From the NCBI RefSeq assembly GCF_019343495.1, contig NZ_CP072551.1, positions 1 to 64,000 on the forward strand: 64,000 bases of DNA, read 5' to 3'. Under the pieces are notes generated by a model that made no database searches, was not told the DNA's origin, and saw only the letters and a program-made list of their open reading frames with translations. The translations under genes and the position numbers were made by a program. Source of the DNA: Acinetobacter lwoffii (GTDB lineage: Bacteria; Pseudomonadota; Gammaproteobacteria; Pseudomonadales; Moraxellaceae). Of this stretch, positions 41,488 through 52,024 are shown one piece after another (position 1 is the first letter of the stretch; each line of letters opens with the position of its first letter).

Positions 41488-42099
41488 TTAATAAACAAAA
41501 CTTAAAGTCGTGACCAGATACTGTTTTTTATAGGCCTGCTGATTCAATTTTCCGGCCTTGTCTGCTTCTTTGCCAACTTCAATGACATATTGACCTTTCC
41601 ATGGCGTGGCGATCGTAATCTGGCCTTGGCCGTTGGTGGTGTATTTTTTTAGCCAAAATTGCGGGGAAAAGACTGTGACTTCAACATCCGCAGCAGCTTT
41701 ACCCTGATACAGTACCGTAAATGTATTGCTGTTGATCTGGGTCGGGACAATATCCAGTTCGGACTCTGCTTTCAAGTTTTGTCTGCCGGATTTGGCATGA
41801 TAGCTCAGCAATGATTCTCCATAGATCAATTCATGAGTGAGCTGGACATCGGTCTGGCCTTGGGTTGTATAGAGCAAATGATCCTGTTGCATTTGAGGAC
41901 TAAATGTTTTTTTGGCCTGAACGGCCTTTGCCTGATTGAAAGACTTGAGGGCACCTTGCTGCGTTTCTTTGAGCTGTTCACTATATTCACCAAAGAACGC
42001 ATGAGTCTGCTGATTTGTGCCACGTTCTAGCCAAAGCATATGCGCCTGAGCTGAAAGTGTCATAGACAGTCCAAGGGTCAAAGCGATCATTTTTTTCAT
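41488..42099 (-). CDS. DUF4198-family periplasmic protein
   Basis: This 203-aa exported protein has the signal peptide MKKMIALTLGLSMTLSAQA and the family hallmark HMLWLERG immediately after it. The C-terminal beta-rich part (VEVTVFSPQFWLKKYTTNGQ) resembles the DUF4198/NikM-like fold. Such proteins accompany TonB receptors for metals and may bind metal in the periplasm. Here it lies second in the Fur-box operon. Confidence 0.75.
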   Translation of the reverse strand: MKKMIALTLGLSMTLSAQAHMLWLERGTNQQTHAFFGEYSEQLKETQQGALKSFNQAKAVQAKKTFSPQMQQDHLLYTTQGQTDVQLTHELIYGESLLSYHAKSGRQNLKAESELDIVPTQINSNTFTVLYQGKAAADVEVTVFSPQFWLKKYTTNGQGQITIATPWKGQYVIEVGKEADKAGKLNQQAYKKQYLVTTLSFVY

Positions 42100-42170
42100 T
42101 TGTTTTACCTATTTTTGTGTATGTAGTGATGATTTAGCCCTGAACATGTCATTAAGGCTAAGCTTGAAAA

Positions 42171-44327
42171 TCAGTATTTAAATTTCACGGCAACGCTGTA
42201 ATTCGCTGGTGCACCATAAAAACCTTGCTGATTGGGGAAATTGAACAGATATTTTTCATTGGTCAGGTTATTACCATTGGCTTGCAAGGTCATATGCTCA
42301 TTCAGCTCATAGCTGGCCATTAAGTTCACGAGCGCATAAGCATCCTGCTCAATGATTCCAGCTTTCTGGGTAATCACTCCATTGGCGGTTGCTTCAGGCA
42401 CATCTAGATAGGTCTGATCTTGCCACTGCACACCAAGGCCCAGTTTCAGTTTTGGAAGTTGCGGCACCTGATAGGTAGTTAAAAGATTAAAAGACTGGGT
42501 TGGATTGAAGGTACGCGCATCACCGCCATTGATCAGATCTTTCAGGCTAAATTGGGTATAACCAAAGCTTAAGTTAAAATGGTCGGTCAGTTGTCCCGCC
42601 AAGCCAAACTCGTAGCCTTGGGAACGTAGGTCACTGACCTGAGTTGTGCGTAAAGTCGGGATACCATCAGAATCACGAAGCGGATAATTACTTTGCTCCG
42701 TTCTGAACACAGCCATGGTGGCGGTAAGCTTGTCATCTAGCCAAGAACCTTTGACTCCGACTTCATAGCTTTCACCTTCGATCGGTTTGTTAATGCTGCC
42801 ATCATCTGCTTTGGTGGTTTGCGGACGGAAAATCGAGGTATAACTCAGATAGCCTGTATATTCAGGGCTAAAGTTATAGGTCAAACCGGCATAGGGTAAA
42901 ACTTTATCTTCATCATAAATGGTGTCGGTCCCATAACTGCTACCACTGCTTTCAGCCTGAACATAGTTCGCACCTAAAAGCAGTTTCAGATCATCATTCA
43001 GATGCAGTCGGGTCGCAGCATAAAGGCTCTGGTTCTTCTGCCGGATATGCATTTCCCCACTGGTTTTCGATAGATCCCAGCTTGGTTCTTCTGGTGTAAA
43101 GCTGGCTAAATCTGTGGTCAGCGGATTGACAAAGCTGCCAGCATAACCCAATTCATCCAGACGATTTTTGGCCCAGACATAGCCCAATGAGGCTTCATGG
43201 CGTTGTCCCCAAAGCGGATAGGTGCCGCTAAAACTCAGGCTGGCTTGTTGTTCTGTATTGTCATCAATATACATGCCTGGGTAGAGGAAGATACCTGAAG
43301 TGCCATTTGCGCCAGGTTTGCCGGACAGAAACAAGAGCTTTGAATCGCGTTGTGTACGTTTTTCATCATAGGTCAGTTTGGCTGTCCAGTCGCCACCCAG
43401 TTTTTGTTCAAGCTCGGCAAAGTAACTTTTAATATTGCTATCCCAGTGGGCCCAGCTTGGACTGTAATTATAATTCCGTGAGTAACTGAGCTGCTCGCCT
43501 TCAGTATTGATCAGTGGATTAGAACCCCAATTCACACCATTCGGCTTGTGATTGGTTTCGGTATAGCCTGCGGTCAATAGGGTTGTGTCAGTTACATCTG
43601 CCTCCACAACAGCACCTATGCCGTTTTTTTCCAGTTCATAACGATCCAGATAACTGTCACCATTCTGTTGATAGCCAAATACACGGCCTCTGATTTTTCC
43701 ATCCTGGGTGAGAGGAGAGGATATATCTGCTTCATAGCGCTGCGTATTCCATGAACCGTAACTGGCATTCAAGGCTGCCTGAAGTTCCTGAGTAGGGCGT
43801 TTGCGAATCATGTTAATGGTTGCACCAGGATCGCCAATTCCATTATTTAAGGCATTTGCGCCTTTCACCACTTCGATACGGTCAAACAAAAAACTGTCCG
43901 GATTATCATTATTATAATTATAGCCTTCGAGTGGAATACCAACGCCATCCACTAAAACATTCGAAATCTCGAAACCTCGGGCAAGGTAGGAGCTCCGTTC
44001 CGTTTCCTGATTGCTGACGATAATGCCAGGGGTATTGCGCAGTACTTCCCGGGTATTATCTAAGGCAAAGTCATCCAGTTGCTGGCGAGTGATGACATTG
44101 ACTGTTTGCGGCGTTTCCTTGAGTGGAATATTCAGTTTTGAGGCGGTTGACGAATTTTGGATGATATAAGCCTTACTCTGTTCGGAGCTGAGCTCACTCT
44201 GTTCTGATTCCGCTGTAACTGTAATCGTCGGTAATTGCTGAGTATCATCGGCAAAACTTTGCTGGGACACTAAAATTGCAAGACTAAGAAGAGAAAGCTT
44301 AAATGATGGAGGAACGGTATAAAACAT
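42171..44327 (-). CDS. TonB-dependent siderophore receptor
   Basis: This 718-aa outer-membrane receptor has the signal peptide LSLLSLAILVSQQSFADD, a TonB box (LPTITVTAE), a plug (LLRNTPGIIVSNQ-like region, FDRIEVVKGANAL, DPGATINMIRKRP) and a barrel ending in aromatic residues (NYSVAVKFKY). It closely resembles ferric-siderophore receptors of the FhuE/FpvA/BfnH type. It is first in a five-gene minus-strand unit with DUF4198, DUF3649, PepSY and DUF3325-like genes, behind a consensus Fur box, so it is iron repressed. Confidence 0.88.
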   Translation of the reverse strand: MFYTVPPSFKLSLLSLAILVSQQSFADDTQQLPTITVTAESEQSELSSEQSKAYIIQNSSTASKLNIPLKETPQTVNVITRQQLDDFALDNTREVLRNTPGIIVSNQETERSSYLARGFEISNVLVDGVGIPLEGYNYNNDNPDSFLFDRIEVVKGANALNNGIGDPGATINMIRKRPTQELQAALNASYGSWNTQRYEADISSPLTQDGKIRGRVFGYQQNGDSYLDRYELEKNGIGAVVEADVTDTTLLTAGYTETNHKPNGVNWGSNPLINTEGEQLSYSRNYNYSPSWAHWDSNIKSYFAELEQKLGGDWTAKLTYDEKRTQRDSKLLFLSGKPGANGTSGIFLYPGMYIDDNTEQQASLSFSGTYPLWGQRHEASLGYVWAKNRLDELGYAGSFVNPLTTDLASFTPEEPSWDLSKTSGEMHIRQKNQSLYAATRLHLNDDLKLLLGANYVQAESSGSSYGTDTIYDEDKVLPYAGLTYNFSPEYTGYLSYTSIFRPQTTKADDGSINKPIEGESYEVGVKGSWLDDKLTATMAVFRTEQSNYPLRDSDGIPTLRTTQVSDLRSQGYEFGLAGQLTDHFNLSFGYTQFSLKDLINGGDARTFNPTQSFNLLTTYQVPQLPKLKLGLGVQWQDQTYLDVPEATANGVITQKAGIIEQDAYALVNLMASYELNEHMTLQANGNNLTNEKYLFNFPNQQGFYGAPANYSVAVKFKY

Positions 44328-44342
44328 TTTAGTTAATGTAAA

Positions 44343-44357
44343 TGATAATAATTATCA
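44343..44357 (-). promoter_or_regulatory. Fur box of the siderophore receptor operon
   Basis: TGATAATAATTATCA is an exact 7-1-7 Fur motif, 16 bp upstream of the receptor start codon. Confidence 0.82.
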
Positions 44358-44579
44358 GTAATATTATTGTTTAATATCTCTTAAAGCAATCTCAATATAA
44401 TAGGAAATCCAAATGAAAAATGAGTTAATGATAGGTAAATCTACAAATAAAAGTTTAATGTAAGAAGTAGGGAACAATAAAATATCACTGTTAAAAAAAG
44501 ATGTTATTACCTTACTTTTGTGCTCCTGAACCAATTTGTTTATATACTGCACTATAAATTTTCAAATCCTCAATCTGGA

Positions 44580-45075
44580 GTGACTTTGTTGCATAAAGGC
44601 TTCAGAGATAGATCTTTTCTAAGTTACTCGAATTCAAGTGACAACTTGGGTATGAGGTCGACCTAATTCCGTTAATTTATCGCCTAATAATTTAATGCAA
44701 TACATTTTGGTTTTGACCAAACTTCGCCGATGATAGCCTGACCATTTCTTCCATAGTGTCCTGCCTAAACATTTAACGGTTCGAAGTAATTCATTTCGCT
44801 CTTGCGAATGAACTTTTGTAGTTTTCTAAGGCTTTGCATTTTTTCTGGAGGGAACTACCGCATATGCTTACCGGTCTGCAATGACTTGACGGCATTGCTT
44901 GGTGTTATAAGCCTCGTCTGTATAAACTGAATCAATCTGTTCATCCAACGGAATTTGATCAAGTAACTCCCCAAGGATTCGTGAATCACTCACATTATTC
45001 GTTGTGAGCTGAACTGCTCGTATATGAAGAGTTTTAGCATCTATAGTGGGTATTGGTATGTTGAATGTAGTTCGG
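44580..45075 (-). pseudogene. IS5-family transposase remnant with internal deletion
   Basis: The minus strand reads IDAKTLHIRAVQLTTNNVSD, GELLDQIPLDEQIDSVYTDE and YNTKQCRQVIADR. After a deletion and frame changes it ends LGDKLTELGRPHTQVVT. The right terminus is GTGACTTTGTTGCATAAAGG. The same 3' end is left at 15302. Confidence 0.75.
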
Positions 45076-45562
45076 AAATTCTGTAATCGAGCCATGGCTT
45101 TGTAATAGGGTGGCCAGTGACATCACATATTTGTAGGCATTCAAGGCAGTTTCAGCTCGTAGTCCGCTCAGCATATTTTGTGCATCGATGACCTGTGTGG
45201 CGGTGCCCATATCTTCTTTAAAAGACAATTCTTGGATGCGTAAATTTTCCTGTGCGGCTTTCAAGTTTTGTGCCAGAAGTGCATCACTTTGCTGTGCACT
45301 GAGTGCTTCGCTATAAGATTTATAAATCAGATTTTCAATTTCTTGCTGGGTGCGTGCAGTGAGTAATTCTGTAGCAGAGCGTTTGAGTTCGGCAGCCTGA
45401 ATATTCTTGTTTTTATCGATCCCGGAAAACAGGTTATAGCGTGCGGCAACTCCGACAATCCAGTTTTCATTTTGATCCAGACTATATTCGCCAAAAGCAA
45501 AAACATTCGGTTTTTTTGCCGCTTGCTGGGCTTTCACATTGGCTTGAGCCAATTGGGTATGC
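45076..45562 (-). pseudogene. TolC-family outer-membrane factor fragment
   Basis: The frame shows the helical outer-membrane efflux protein pattern (NVKAQQAAKKPNVFAFGEYS, VGVAARYNLFSGIDKNKNI, LRIQELSFKEDMGTATQVID). The N-terminal half and signal peptide are missing, replaced by the IS982 relic. The 3' end runs into the IS5 relic. About 155 codons are left of a normal 420-480. It is not functional. Confidence 0.78.
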
Positions 45563-46160
45563 ATGAATTAGCTCTACATGCTTTACATGTGGCACTGATG
45601 AAAGGCCAAGGTACACAATATTTATGGGTTGATTCAACAACTCTGCCAATTTGTAAAAATCAACGTATTTAGCGTCATAAATCATTAATCCAAATTGCAT
45701 CACATGGTAGAAGCTCAATGGGCTGGTTTTATGGCTGTAAATTACGTATTGCGATGAATCAATTTGGTGAAATTGCCTGTTCTGCTTTATCGAATGGACA
45801 TGTTGCTAATATAAAAATGGTTGAGCAATTGGTTGCTGGTATAGAAGCAAAACTTTACGGGGATCGAGGTTACATCAGCCAAGAATTAAAAATTAGATTG
45901 AAAGATCAAGGTATTGATTTAATTACTTATCATCGGAAGAATATGCAGGCTATTCAACTCTGTGCATCAGATAAATATCACTTAAGACAACGCAAAAAAT
46001 AGAAATATTATTCGGCTTATTGAAGGGGCAATACAATTTAGTGACGAGTAAAGCACGTAGTCTTCATGGATTTCTGCGTGGAATTTACGCCTCACTATGT
46101 GCATATCAATTAACCCATCGAAATAAGCCAACAATTCAAATTAAGGAATCATCGGCTTAA
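45563..46160 (+). pseudogene. IS982-family transposase remnant
   Basis: It reads QYLWVDSTTLPICKNQRI, a stop, then GRSSMGWFYGCKLRIAMNQF, AKLYGDRGYISQELKIRLKD, a frameshift in an A-run, and finally ILFGLLKGQYNLVTSKARSL to the natural end (KESSA). It holds most of the catalytic part but at least two inactivating changes. Confidence 0.78.
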
Positions 46161-46308
46161 GCAGGATTCGGGTTAAATAAGCTTTCAAAAATAGCTTGAT
46201 ACACTAAAGCTATTTTAAGCAGGCAATGAATATGAAAGAAAACGTTAAAGAAAAATAAAAAAAACAGCGTATGATTTACTCAATGGAATTTTAGATGATG
46301 CAGACAAG

Positions 46309-47298
46309 ATGATCCGTAATGATTGGTCACGTGCCGAAATACAAGAAATTTATGACTTGCCTTTAATGGATTTACTGTTTCAGGCACAGCAAATTCATCG
46401 CCAAAACTTTGAACCGAATACTGTTCAGGTCAGTACTCTGCTTTCAATTAAAACGGGCCGTTGTCCGGAAGATTGTAAATACTGTTCGCAATCTGCACAT
46501 TACGATACTGATCTGGAAATTGAAAAACGCGTAGAAGTACAAAAGGCGATTGCTGAAGCCAAACAGGCCAAAGCTTCCGGTTCGACCCGTTTCTGCATGG
46601 GCGCAGCATGGCGTAATCCGCATGAACGCGATATGCCGTATGTGCTGGAACTGGTGCAGGAAGTCAAGAAACTGGGCATGGAAACCTGTATGACTCTAGG
46701 AATGCTGAATGCCTCACAAGCGGAACGTCTGAAAGATGCAGGGCTAGATTATTATAACCACAACCTTGATACCTCACGTGAATATTATGCCAATGTCATC
46801 AGTACACGTAGCTTTGATGACCGCTTAAATACGCTTGATCATGTACGTGATGCCGGAATTAATGTCTGTAGTGGCGGTATTGTCGGCTTGGGCGAAGGCG
46901 TACAAGACCGGGTCGGTTTGTTGTTTGAACTAGCGACTATGCCGATTCACCCGGGTTCGGTGCCCATAAATATGTTGGTTCCTATTGAAGGCACACCACT
47001 GGCCGATGTTGAAAAACTGGATGTGATTGACTGGATTCGTACTATTGCGGTAGCACGGATTATTATGCCGAAGAGTTATATCCGCTTGTCGGCAGGTCGT
47101 GAATCTCTCTCTGACTCTGATCAGGCACTGGCATTTATGGCTGGAGCTAACTCATTATTTTCAGGTGATAAATTGCTTACTGCCCCGAACAGTGGTGAAG
47201 GTAAAGACAAAGCCTTGTTTGCTAAATTAGGCTTAAAAGCTGAAGCTGCCAAGAAAACAGCTAAAGAATTGGCTGTAGATGCGATGCAACCTGCTTAA
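46309..47298 (+). CDS. bioB: Biotin synthase
   Basis: This 329-aa radical SAM enzyme inserts sulfur into dethiobiotin, the last step of biotin synthesis. The [4Fe-4S] motif CPEDCKYC is at residues 52-59. [20 protein letters not shown] and the C-terminal [20 protein letters not shown] supply ligands for the auxiliary cluster. It is full length. The ribosome site is weak, and the upstream DNA is IS debris, so the native promoter may have been replaced. Confidence 0.95.
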   Translation: MIRNDWSRAEIQEIYDLPLMDLLFQAQQIHRQNFEPNTVQVSTLLSIKTGRCPEDCKYCSQSAHYDTDLEIEKRVEVQKAIAEAKQAKASGSTRFCMGAAWRNPHERDMPYVLELVQEVKKLGMETCMTLGMLNASQAERLKDAGLDYYNHNLDTSREYYANVISTRSFDDRLNTLDHVRDAGINVCSGGIVGLGEGVQDRVGLLFELATMPIHPGSVPINMLVPIEGTPLADVEKLDVIDWIRTIAVARIIMPKSYIRLSAGRESLSDSDQALAFMAGANSLFSGDKLLTAPNSGEGKDKALFAKLGLKAEAAKKTAKELAVDAMQPA

Positions 47299-47364
47299 TT
47301 AATCGTGTAACAAACAGGGATCATTTCAACTTGAATTGGTCCCTTTTTTATTGGAACAGACAAA

Positions 47365-48075
47365 ATGAAGATACTGATGATTACGGGTTGGGGGCTAGGA
47401 ACAGCGGTCTTAACCCCGTTTGTAGAACAGTTGCGGCAGCAGCATCAAGTTAAAGTATGGGATATTTTCGATCCTAACGTAGAAAGTCTTTTGGCCGAAA
47501 AAGTCAGGCAGGCGAGTTCGTTTGATGTCTTGATGGGGTGGTCTTTGGGTGGACAGTTGGCACTTTTGCTGGCTAATGAAATCCAGCAACAATTGAAAAT
47601 TGCCAAGCCAGTGATTTGCTGTATGTCAAATCCCTGTTTCGTGGCCAACGAAGCATGGCCACATGCAATGCCAGTTGAACAATATACACAATTTAAATCC
47701 TCCATACTGGCTGATCCAAAACGCGGGATGCAGCGCTTCTGTACCTTGGTCACTTTAGCTGGTGCAGCAGCGCGTGAACGTGCAAAATTATTGCACCAAC
47801 AGTTAAATAGTATTGATTTAAACTATCAGATTAAGCATCTTTATCTCTTGCATCAATTAAATCTGGTGGATATCCTAAAAAATCATTCAGTCAAGATGCT
47901 ATTTATATTTTCCGAGAACGACATGTTGGTTCCTTGCAAAGTTAGTCAAGAATCCGTGTTTTTAACAACCCAAAATCTGAATTTGGTAAAAATACAGGGC
48001 ACGCACGATGCCATCCTTTTTGATGCCAAGTTACTCGTTGAGCCAATTTTAAAATTTTTAGCCGATCTGGCTTAA
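47365..48075 (+). CDS. BioH-like pimeloyl-ACP methyl ester esterase
   Basis: This 236-aa alpha/beta hydrolase has an N-terminal oxyanion motif GWGLGTAVL, the nucleophile elbow GWSLGG and a final acid/His pair (FSENDMLVP, IQGTHDAILF). The middle part DPKRGMQRFCTLVTLAG resembles the lid of BioH. Its position between bioB and bioA supports release of the methyl ester at the end of the BioC/BioH pimelate route. Similarity to canonical BioH is moderate, so it may be a non-homologous-lid BioH substitute. Confidence 0.78.
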   Translation: MKILMITGWGLGTAVLTPFVEQLRQQHQVKVWDIFDPNVESLLAEKVRQASSFDVLMGWSLGGQLALLLANEIQQQLKIAKPVICCMSNPCFVANEAWPHAMPVEQYTQFKSSILADPKRGMQRFCTLVTLAGAAARERAKLLHQQLNSIDLNYQIKHLYLLHQLNLVDILKNHSVKMLFIFSENDMLVPCKVSQESVFLTTQNLNLVKIQGTHDAILFDAKLLVEPILKFLADLA

Positions 48076-48163
48076 GCAAAAAGAGATTGGTAGCTCTTGA
48101 CGTTTCATTTTCAGATTTAACGCGCTAAGATCAGTTTTAGTTTTAATAATTGGGGTAAATTCT

Positions 48164-49444
48164 GTGCAGGACGCTTTTGATCAACAGCATATTTGGCATC
48201 CTTATACCTCCATGACACAACCCTTGCCATGTTACAAAGTTAAAGCTGCAAATGGTGCAGTCATTGAACTTGAAGATGGTACCGAGCTGATTGATGGCAT
48301 GTCGTCCTGGTGGTGCACAATTCACGGTTATAATCATTCTGAACTCAATCAGGCCGTAACAAAACAATTAGAGTCGATGTCACATATCATGTTTGGTGGT
48401 TTGACTCATCAGCCTGCGATTGATGTGTCTAAACTGCTACTTGAGATCACGGCGCCTGAACTGGATAAAATTTTCTTTGCCGATTCCGGCTCGGTCGCGG
48501 TTGAGGTGGCGTTGAAAATGGCTGTGCAATATTGGAATGCACGTCAGCAACCACAAAAAACTAACTTTGTTACCACACGCTCTGGCTATCATGGCGACAC
48601 CTGGAATGCCATGTCGGTTTGTGATCCTGTAACTGGTATGCATCAAATTTTTGGTTCGAGTTTGCCGAACCGTTTATTTGTTCCGGCACCTCAAAGCCGT
48701 TTTGATGGGGCATGGCAACCCGAAGATATACAGCCACTTGAGCACCTGCTGGTACAGCAGCATCAACAGATTGCTGCCATGATCATTGAGCCGATTGTGC
48801 AAGGTGCAGGCGGGATGCGTTTCTATCATCCAGAATATTTAAAGCAAGCTAAGTTGTTGTGTGAAAAGTACGATGTACTGCTGATTTTAGATGAAATTGC
48901 CACCGGTTTTGGCCGCACTGGAAAACTATTTGCTTATGAACACGCTCAGGTCACACCAGACATTATGTGTATCGGTAAGGCATTGACTGGTGGTTATATG
49001 ACCTTGTCAGCGACCTTAACCACTCGCCATGTAGCAGAGACGATTTCAAGTGGTGAAGCGGGTGTGTTCATGCATGGCCCAACTTTTATGGCTAATCCGT
49101 TGGCCTGTGCGGTCGCATTAAAAAGTACCCAGCTGTTACTGGCTCAAGACTGGCAGACGCGTATTCAACAGATTGAAAGGACACTAGAACAATATTTACT
49201 GGATTTAAAATCCTTGGCACAAGTCAAAGATGTGCGTGTCCTCGGCGCAATTGGCGTGGTTGAGCTACATCAAACTATTGATTTGGCGCGTTTTCAGGCT
49301 GAATGTGTATGCCGTGGCGTCTGGATTCGTCCTTTTGGCCGTCTGGTCTATGTCATGCCGCCATATGTAATTTCAACACAGCAACTTGAAACTTTATTAA
49401 AGCATATGCGGGAGATGATTCAGCAGATAGAGGCAGTAGCATGA
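48164..49444 (+). CDS. bioA: Adenosylmethionine-8-amino-7-oxononanoate aminotransferase
   Basis: This 426-aa class III PLP aminotransferase makes 7,8-diaminopelargonate using SAM as amino donor. It starts at a GTG behind GGGGTAAA. Visible motifs are HIWHPYTSM, the substrate loop [32 protein letters not shown] and the PLP lysine in [11 protein letters not shown]. It overlaps bioF by ATGA and heads the bioA-bioF-bioC-bioD unit. Confidence 0.95.
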   Translation: MQDAFDQQHIWHPYTSMTQPLPCYKVKAANGAVIELEDGTELIDGMSSWWCTIHGYNHSELNQAVTKQLESMSHIMFGGLTHQPAIDVSKLLLEITAPELDKIFFADSGSVAVEVALKMAVQYWNARQQPQKTNFVTTRSGYHGDTWNAMSVCDPVTGMHQIFGSSLPNRLFVPAPQSRFDGAWQPEDIQPLEHLLVQQHQQIAAMIIEPIVQGAGGMRFYHPEYLKQAKLLCEKYDVLLILDEIATGFGRTGKLFAYEHAQVTPDIMCIGKALTGGYMTLSATLTTRHVAETISSGEAGVFMHGPTFMANPLACAVALKSTQLLLAQDWQTRIQQIERTLEQYLLDLKSLAQVKDVRVLGAIGVVELHQTIDLARFQAECVCRGVWIRPFGRLVYVMPPYVISTQQLETLLKHMREMIQQIEAVA

Positions 49445-50610
49445 ACCATCTTGAGCATTTCCAGCAGCAGCTAGATGACTTGAAACAGCAAGGGCAATAT
49501 CGCCAGTTTAAGTCCAATATTTCTAGCCAGCCACTATTGCAACTCAATGGCCAAGAGATGCTGAATCTGGCATCCAATGACTATTTAGGTCTGGCATCCA
49601 ACTTAACGCTACGTGAAGAATTTTTTGACCTCACGCCGATGTCTGAGCGATATATGAGTTCAAGCTCTTCACGTTTACTGACAGGAAACTTTCCCAATTT
49701 TGAACAACTTGAAGCACAGATGTCACAGGCTTTTGGACGTTCAGTACTGCTGTTTAATAGTGGTTATCACATGAATATCGGGATTCTTCCTGCGCTCAGT
49801 AATGCTAAAACCATGATCATTGCTGACAAACTGGTACATGCCAGTATTATCGACGGGATTCGTTTATCTAAAGCTGGCTATGTGCGTTACCGCCATAATG
49901 ACCTGCAGCATTTGACTCAGTTTTTAGAAAAATATCAGTCAGATGAATCTATCCAGCGCATCATTGTGGTAACTGAATCAATTTTCAGTATGGATGGGGA
50001 TGAAACAGATTTAGCTGCTTTGGTGGCATTAAAACAGCAGTTTGCAAAAGTCATGCTCTATGTCGATGAGGCACATGCAATTGGTGTGCGCGGTGAACGT
50101 GGATTGGGCTGCGCAGAACAGTATCAAGTATTGGATCAGATTGATTTCCTGGTCGGTACCTTTGGCAAGGCTTTGGCTTCAGTTGGTGGTTATCTGGTCT
50201 GTGCGCCAGTGATTCGTGACTATCTGATTAATAGCATGCGACCTTTAATTTTTAGTACCGCCCAGCCGCCACTATGTATGGCCTGGACTAGATTTATTTT
50301 TCAGAAGGTACAGCAGCTTCAGGCGGGACGAGTACATTTGGCAGCATTGGCTGTACGCTGTCAGCAGGGCATTCAAGACTTGGGATATCACTGTCCATCA
50401 ACCTCGCAAATTGTGCCGGTACTGATTGGTGAGGCAAAACGCACCATTCAGGCGGCTGAAATTATGCAACAGCAGGGATTTTATGTGCTACCAGTACGTC
50501 CGCCAACGGTTCCTGCCAACACCTCCAGACTCAGAATCTGCCTGAATCAGAACATTTCTGCGGATGAGCTGGACGCATGTCTGCAGGTGCTGAGGAATTT
50601 ACCGCGATGA
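49441..50610 (+). CDS. bioF: 8-amino-7-oxononanoate synthase
   Basis: This 389-aa alpha-oxoamine synthase condenses pimeloyl-ACP/CoA with alanine. It carries [29 protein letters not shown], the PLP Asp in [13 protein letters not shown] and the Schiff-base Lys in [17 protein letters not shown] overlaps bind it to bioA upstream and bioC downstream. Confidence 0.95.
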   Translation: MNHLEHFQQQLDDLKQQGQYRQFKSNISSQPLLQLNGQEMLNLASNDYLGLASNLTLREEFFDLTPMSERYMSSSSSRLLTGNFPNFEQLEAQMSQAFGRSVLLFNSGYHMNIGILPALSNAKTMIIADKLVHASIIDGIRLSKAGYVRYRHNDLQHLTQFLEKYQSDESIQRIIVVTESIFSMDGDETDLAALVALKQQFAKVMLYVDEAHAIGVRGERGLGCAEQYQVLDQIDFLVGTFGKALASVGGYLVCAPVIRDYLINSMRPLIFSTAQPPLCMAWTRFIFQKVQQLQAGRVHLAALAVRCQQGIQDLGYHCPSTSQIVPVLIGEAKRTIQAAEIMQQQGFYVLPVRPPTVPANTSRLRICLNQNISADELDACLQVLRNLPR

Positions 50611-51362
50611 ACAGCAAACAGATTGCCCAGCGTTTTGCTCAGGCAAATCTCAGTTATGAACAGCATGCGCTGGTACAAAGTACCGTAGCTGCAGAGTTGA
50701 TGCATTTCATGCAGCAGCATGTGGCACAACCACATTTGCAACGGGTATTGGAAATTGGCTGCGGTTCAGGATTGTTTACCCGGCTTTTTATGCAGCATTA
50801 TAGCTTTGATCATTTATTTTTAAATGACCTATATGTCGAAGTGAAGCAGCACTTCCCGGAAGCTAATCGGCTTTTGTGGGAGATTGGTAATATTGAAACC
50901 TTGCCACTGCCCCAGTCTCTGGACATGGTGTTGTCTTGTTCTGCATTGCAATGGATCTCGGATTTAAAAGCATTATTGCTCAACATTGCGCAGGCCTTAA
51001 ATCCCTCTGGGCATCTGTGTTTTGCCAGTTATACTGACAATAATTTAAAGGAAATTAAGGCACTGACCGGACAGGGCTTGGATTATCTGCCTTTAGCGAA
51101 GGTCTGTGAACTGCTCCAATCCTTAGGCTTTGACATTCTGCTGCAGATAGAAAAACAGATGACCTTATATTTTGAGCATCCGAAACAGGTGTTACAGCAT
51201 ATCAAAGCCACTGGTGTGCAGGCGACGGCACAGGGGTTTCGGTGGACAAAATCGTCATTACAGGATTTTTATACCGGCTATCAACAATTCCAAGATCCTA
51301 AAAGCAAACAGTATGTACTTACCTATCATCCGATTTATGTCATTGCACGGAAGACAGCATGA
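50607..51362 (+). CDS. bioC: Malonyl-ACP O-methyltransferase
   Basis: This 251-aa SAM methyltransferase starts biotin precursor synthesis by methylating malonyl-ACP. The SAM motif VLEIGCGSGLFTRLF, the acidic LNDLYVE-type residue and the post-motif SCSALQWISD match BioC. The ATG at 50607 overlaps the bioF stop; a longer in-frame start inside bioF is less likely. Confidence 0.9.
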   Translation: MNSKQIAQRFAQANLSYEQHALVQSTVAAELMHFMQQHVAQPHLQRVLEIGCGSGLFTRLFMQHYSFDHLFLNDLYVEVKQHFPEANRLLWEIGNIETLPLPQSLDMVLSCSALQWISDLKALLLNIAQALNPSGHLCFASYTDNNLKEIKALTGQGLDYLPLAKVCELLQSLGFDILLQIEKQMTLYFEHPKQVLQHIKATGVQATAQGFRWTKSSLQDFYTGYQQFQDPKSKQYVLTYHPIYVIARKTA

Positions 51363-52024
51363 GCGCACAGATTTATTTTGTCAGTGGCATTGATACCGCA
51401 ATTGGTAAAACCTTTACTACTGGTTTCTTGGCCAAAATTTGGAATGAGCAGGGTATTCGTACTATAACCCAAAAGCTGATCCAGACCGGAAATGTCGATA
51501 TATCAGAAGATATCGAACAGCATCGTGCAATTATGGGTTGTGGACTGTTACCGGAAGACCAGCAAAAACTGACCATGCCGGAAATTTTTACGTATCCGGC
51601 TTCACCGCATCTTGCTGCGCGTCTAGATGGGCGAGCCATTAATTTTGAACAGATTCAGCAGGCCACCGAACAGCTGGCTGCGGGCTATGACTGTATTTTG
51701 CTGGAAGGTGCAGGTGGTCTAATGGTGCCCTTAACCGAAGAGTTCCTAACTATTGATTATATTCAGACACATAATTATCCGGTGATTCTGGTCACTTCAG
51801 GGCGTTTGGGTAGTATTAATCATACCTTGCTGAGTCTTGAGTTGTTAAAACTCCGCGGGGTTCAATTATATGCCATTGCTTTTAATCATGCAGATAACTC
51901 CAAAGATCCCTTGATCGCTGAAGATACCATTGCTTATTTAAAACAGTATTTGCAGCGTGATTTTGCTGATACGACATGGGTTGATATTCCAGCTTTAAAT
52001 TTAGCCCTGTCTTCTCATAAGTAA
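51359..52024 (+). CDS. bioD: Dethiobiotin synthetase
   Basis: This 221-aa ATP-dependent carboxylase closes the ureido ring. The P-loop is GIDTAIGKTFTTGFL, and further motifs are ILLEGAGGLMVPL and TSGRLGSINHTLLS. It ends the bioAFCD unit, overlapping bioC by ATGA. A dead histidine kinase lies convergently downstream. Confidence 0.92.
   Translation: MSAQIYFVSGIDTAIGKTFTTGFLAKIWNEQGIRTITQKLIQTGNVDISEDIEQHRAIMGCGLLPEDQQKLTMPEIFTYPASPHLAARLDGRAINFEQIQQATEQLAAGYDCILLEGAGGLMVPLTEEFLTIDYIQTHNYPVILVTSGRLGSINHTLLSLELLKLRGVQLYAIAFNHADNSKDPLIAEDTIAYLKQYLQRDFADTTWVDIPALNLALSSHK

Noticed and set aside
44364..44552. 62-codon frame upstream of the Fur box
   Set aside because: Reads away from a Fur promoter region, is low-complexity and has no credible initiation site.
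46219..46308. Short frame ([10 protein letters not shown]) before bioB as a leader peptide
   Set aside because: It stops after ten codons with no hairpin or regulatory logic. It is probably the decayed start of another gene.
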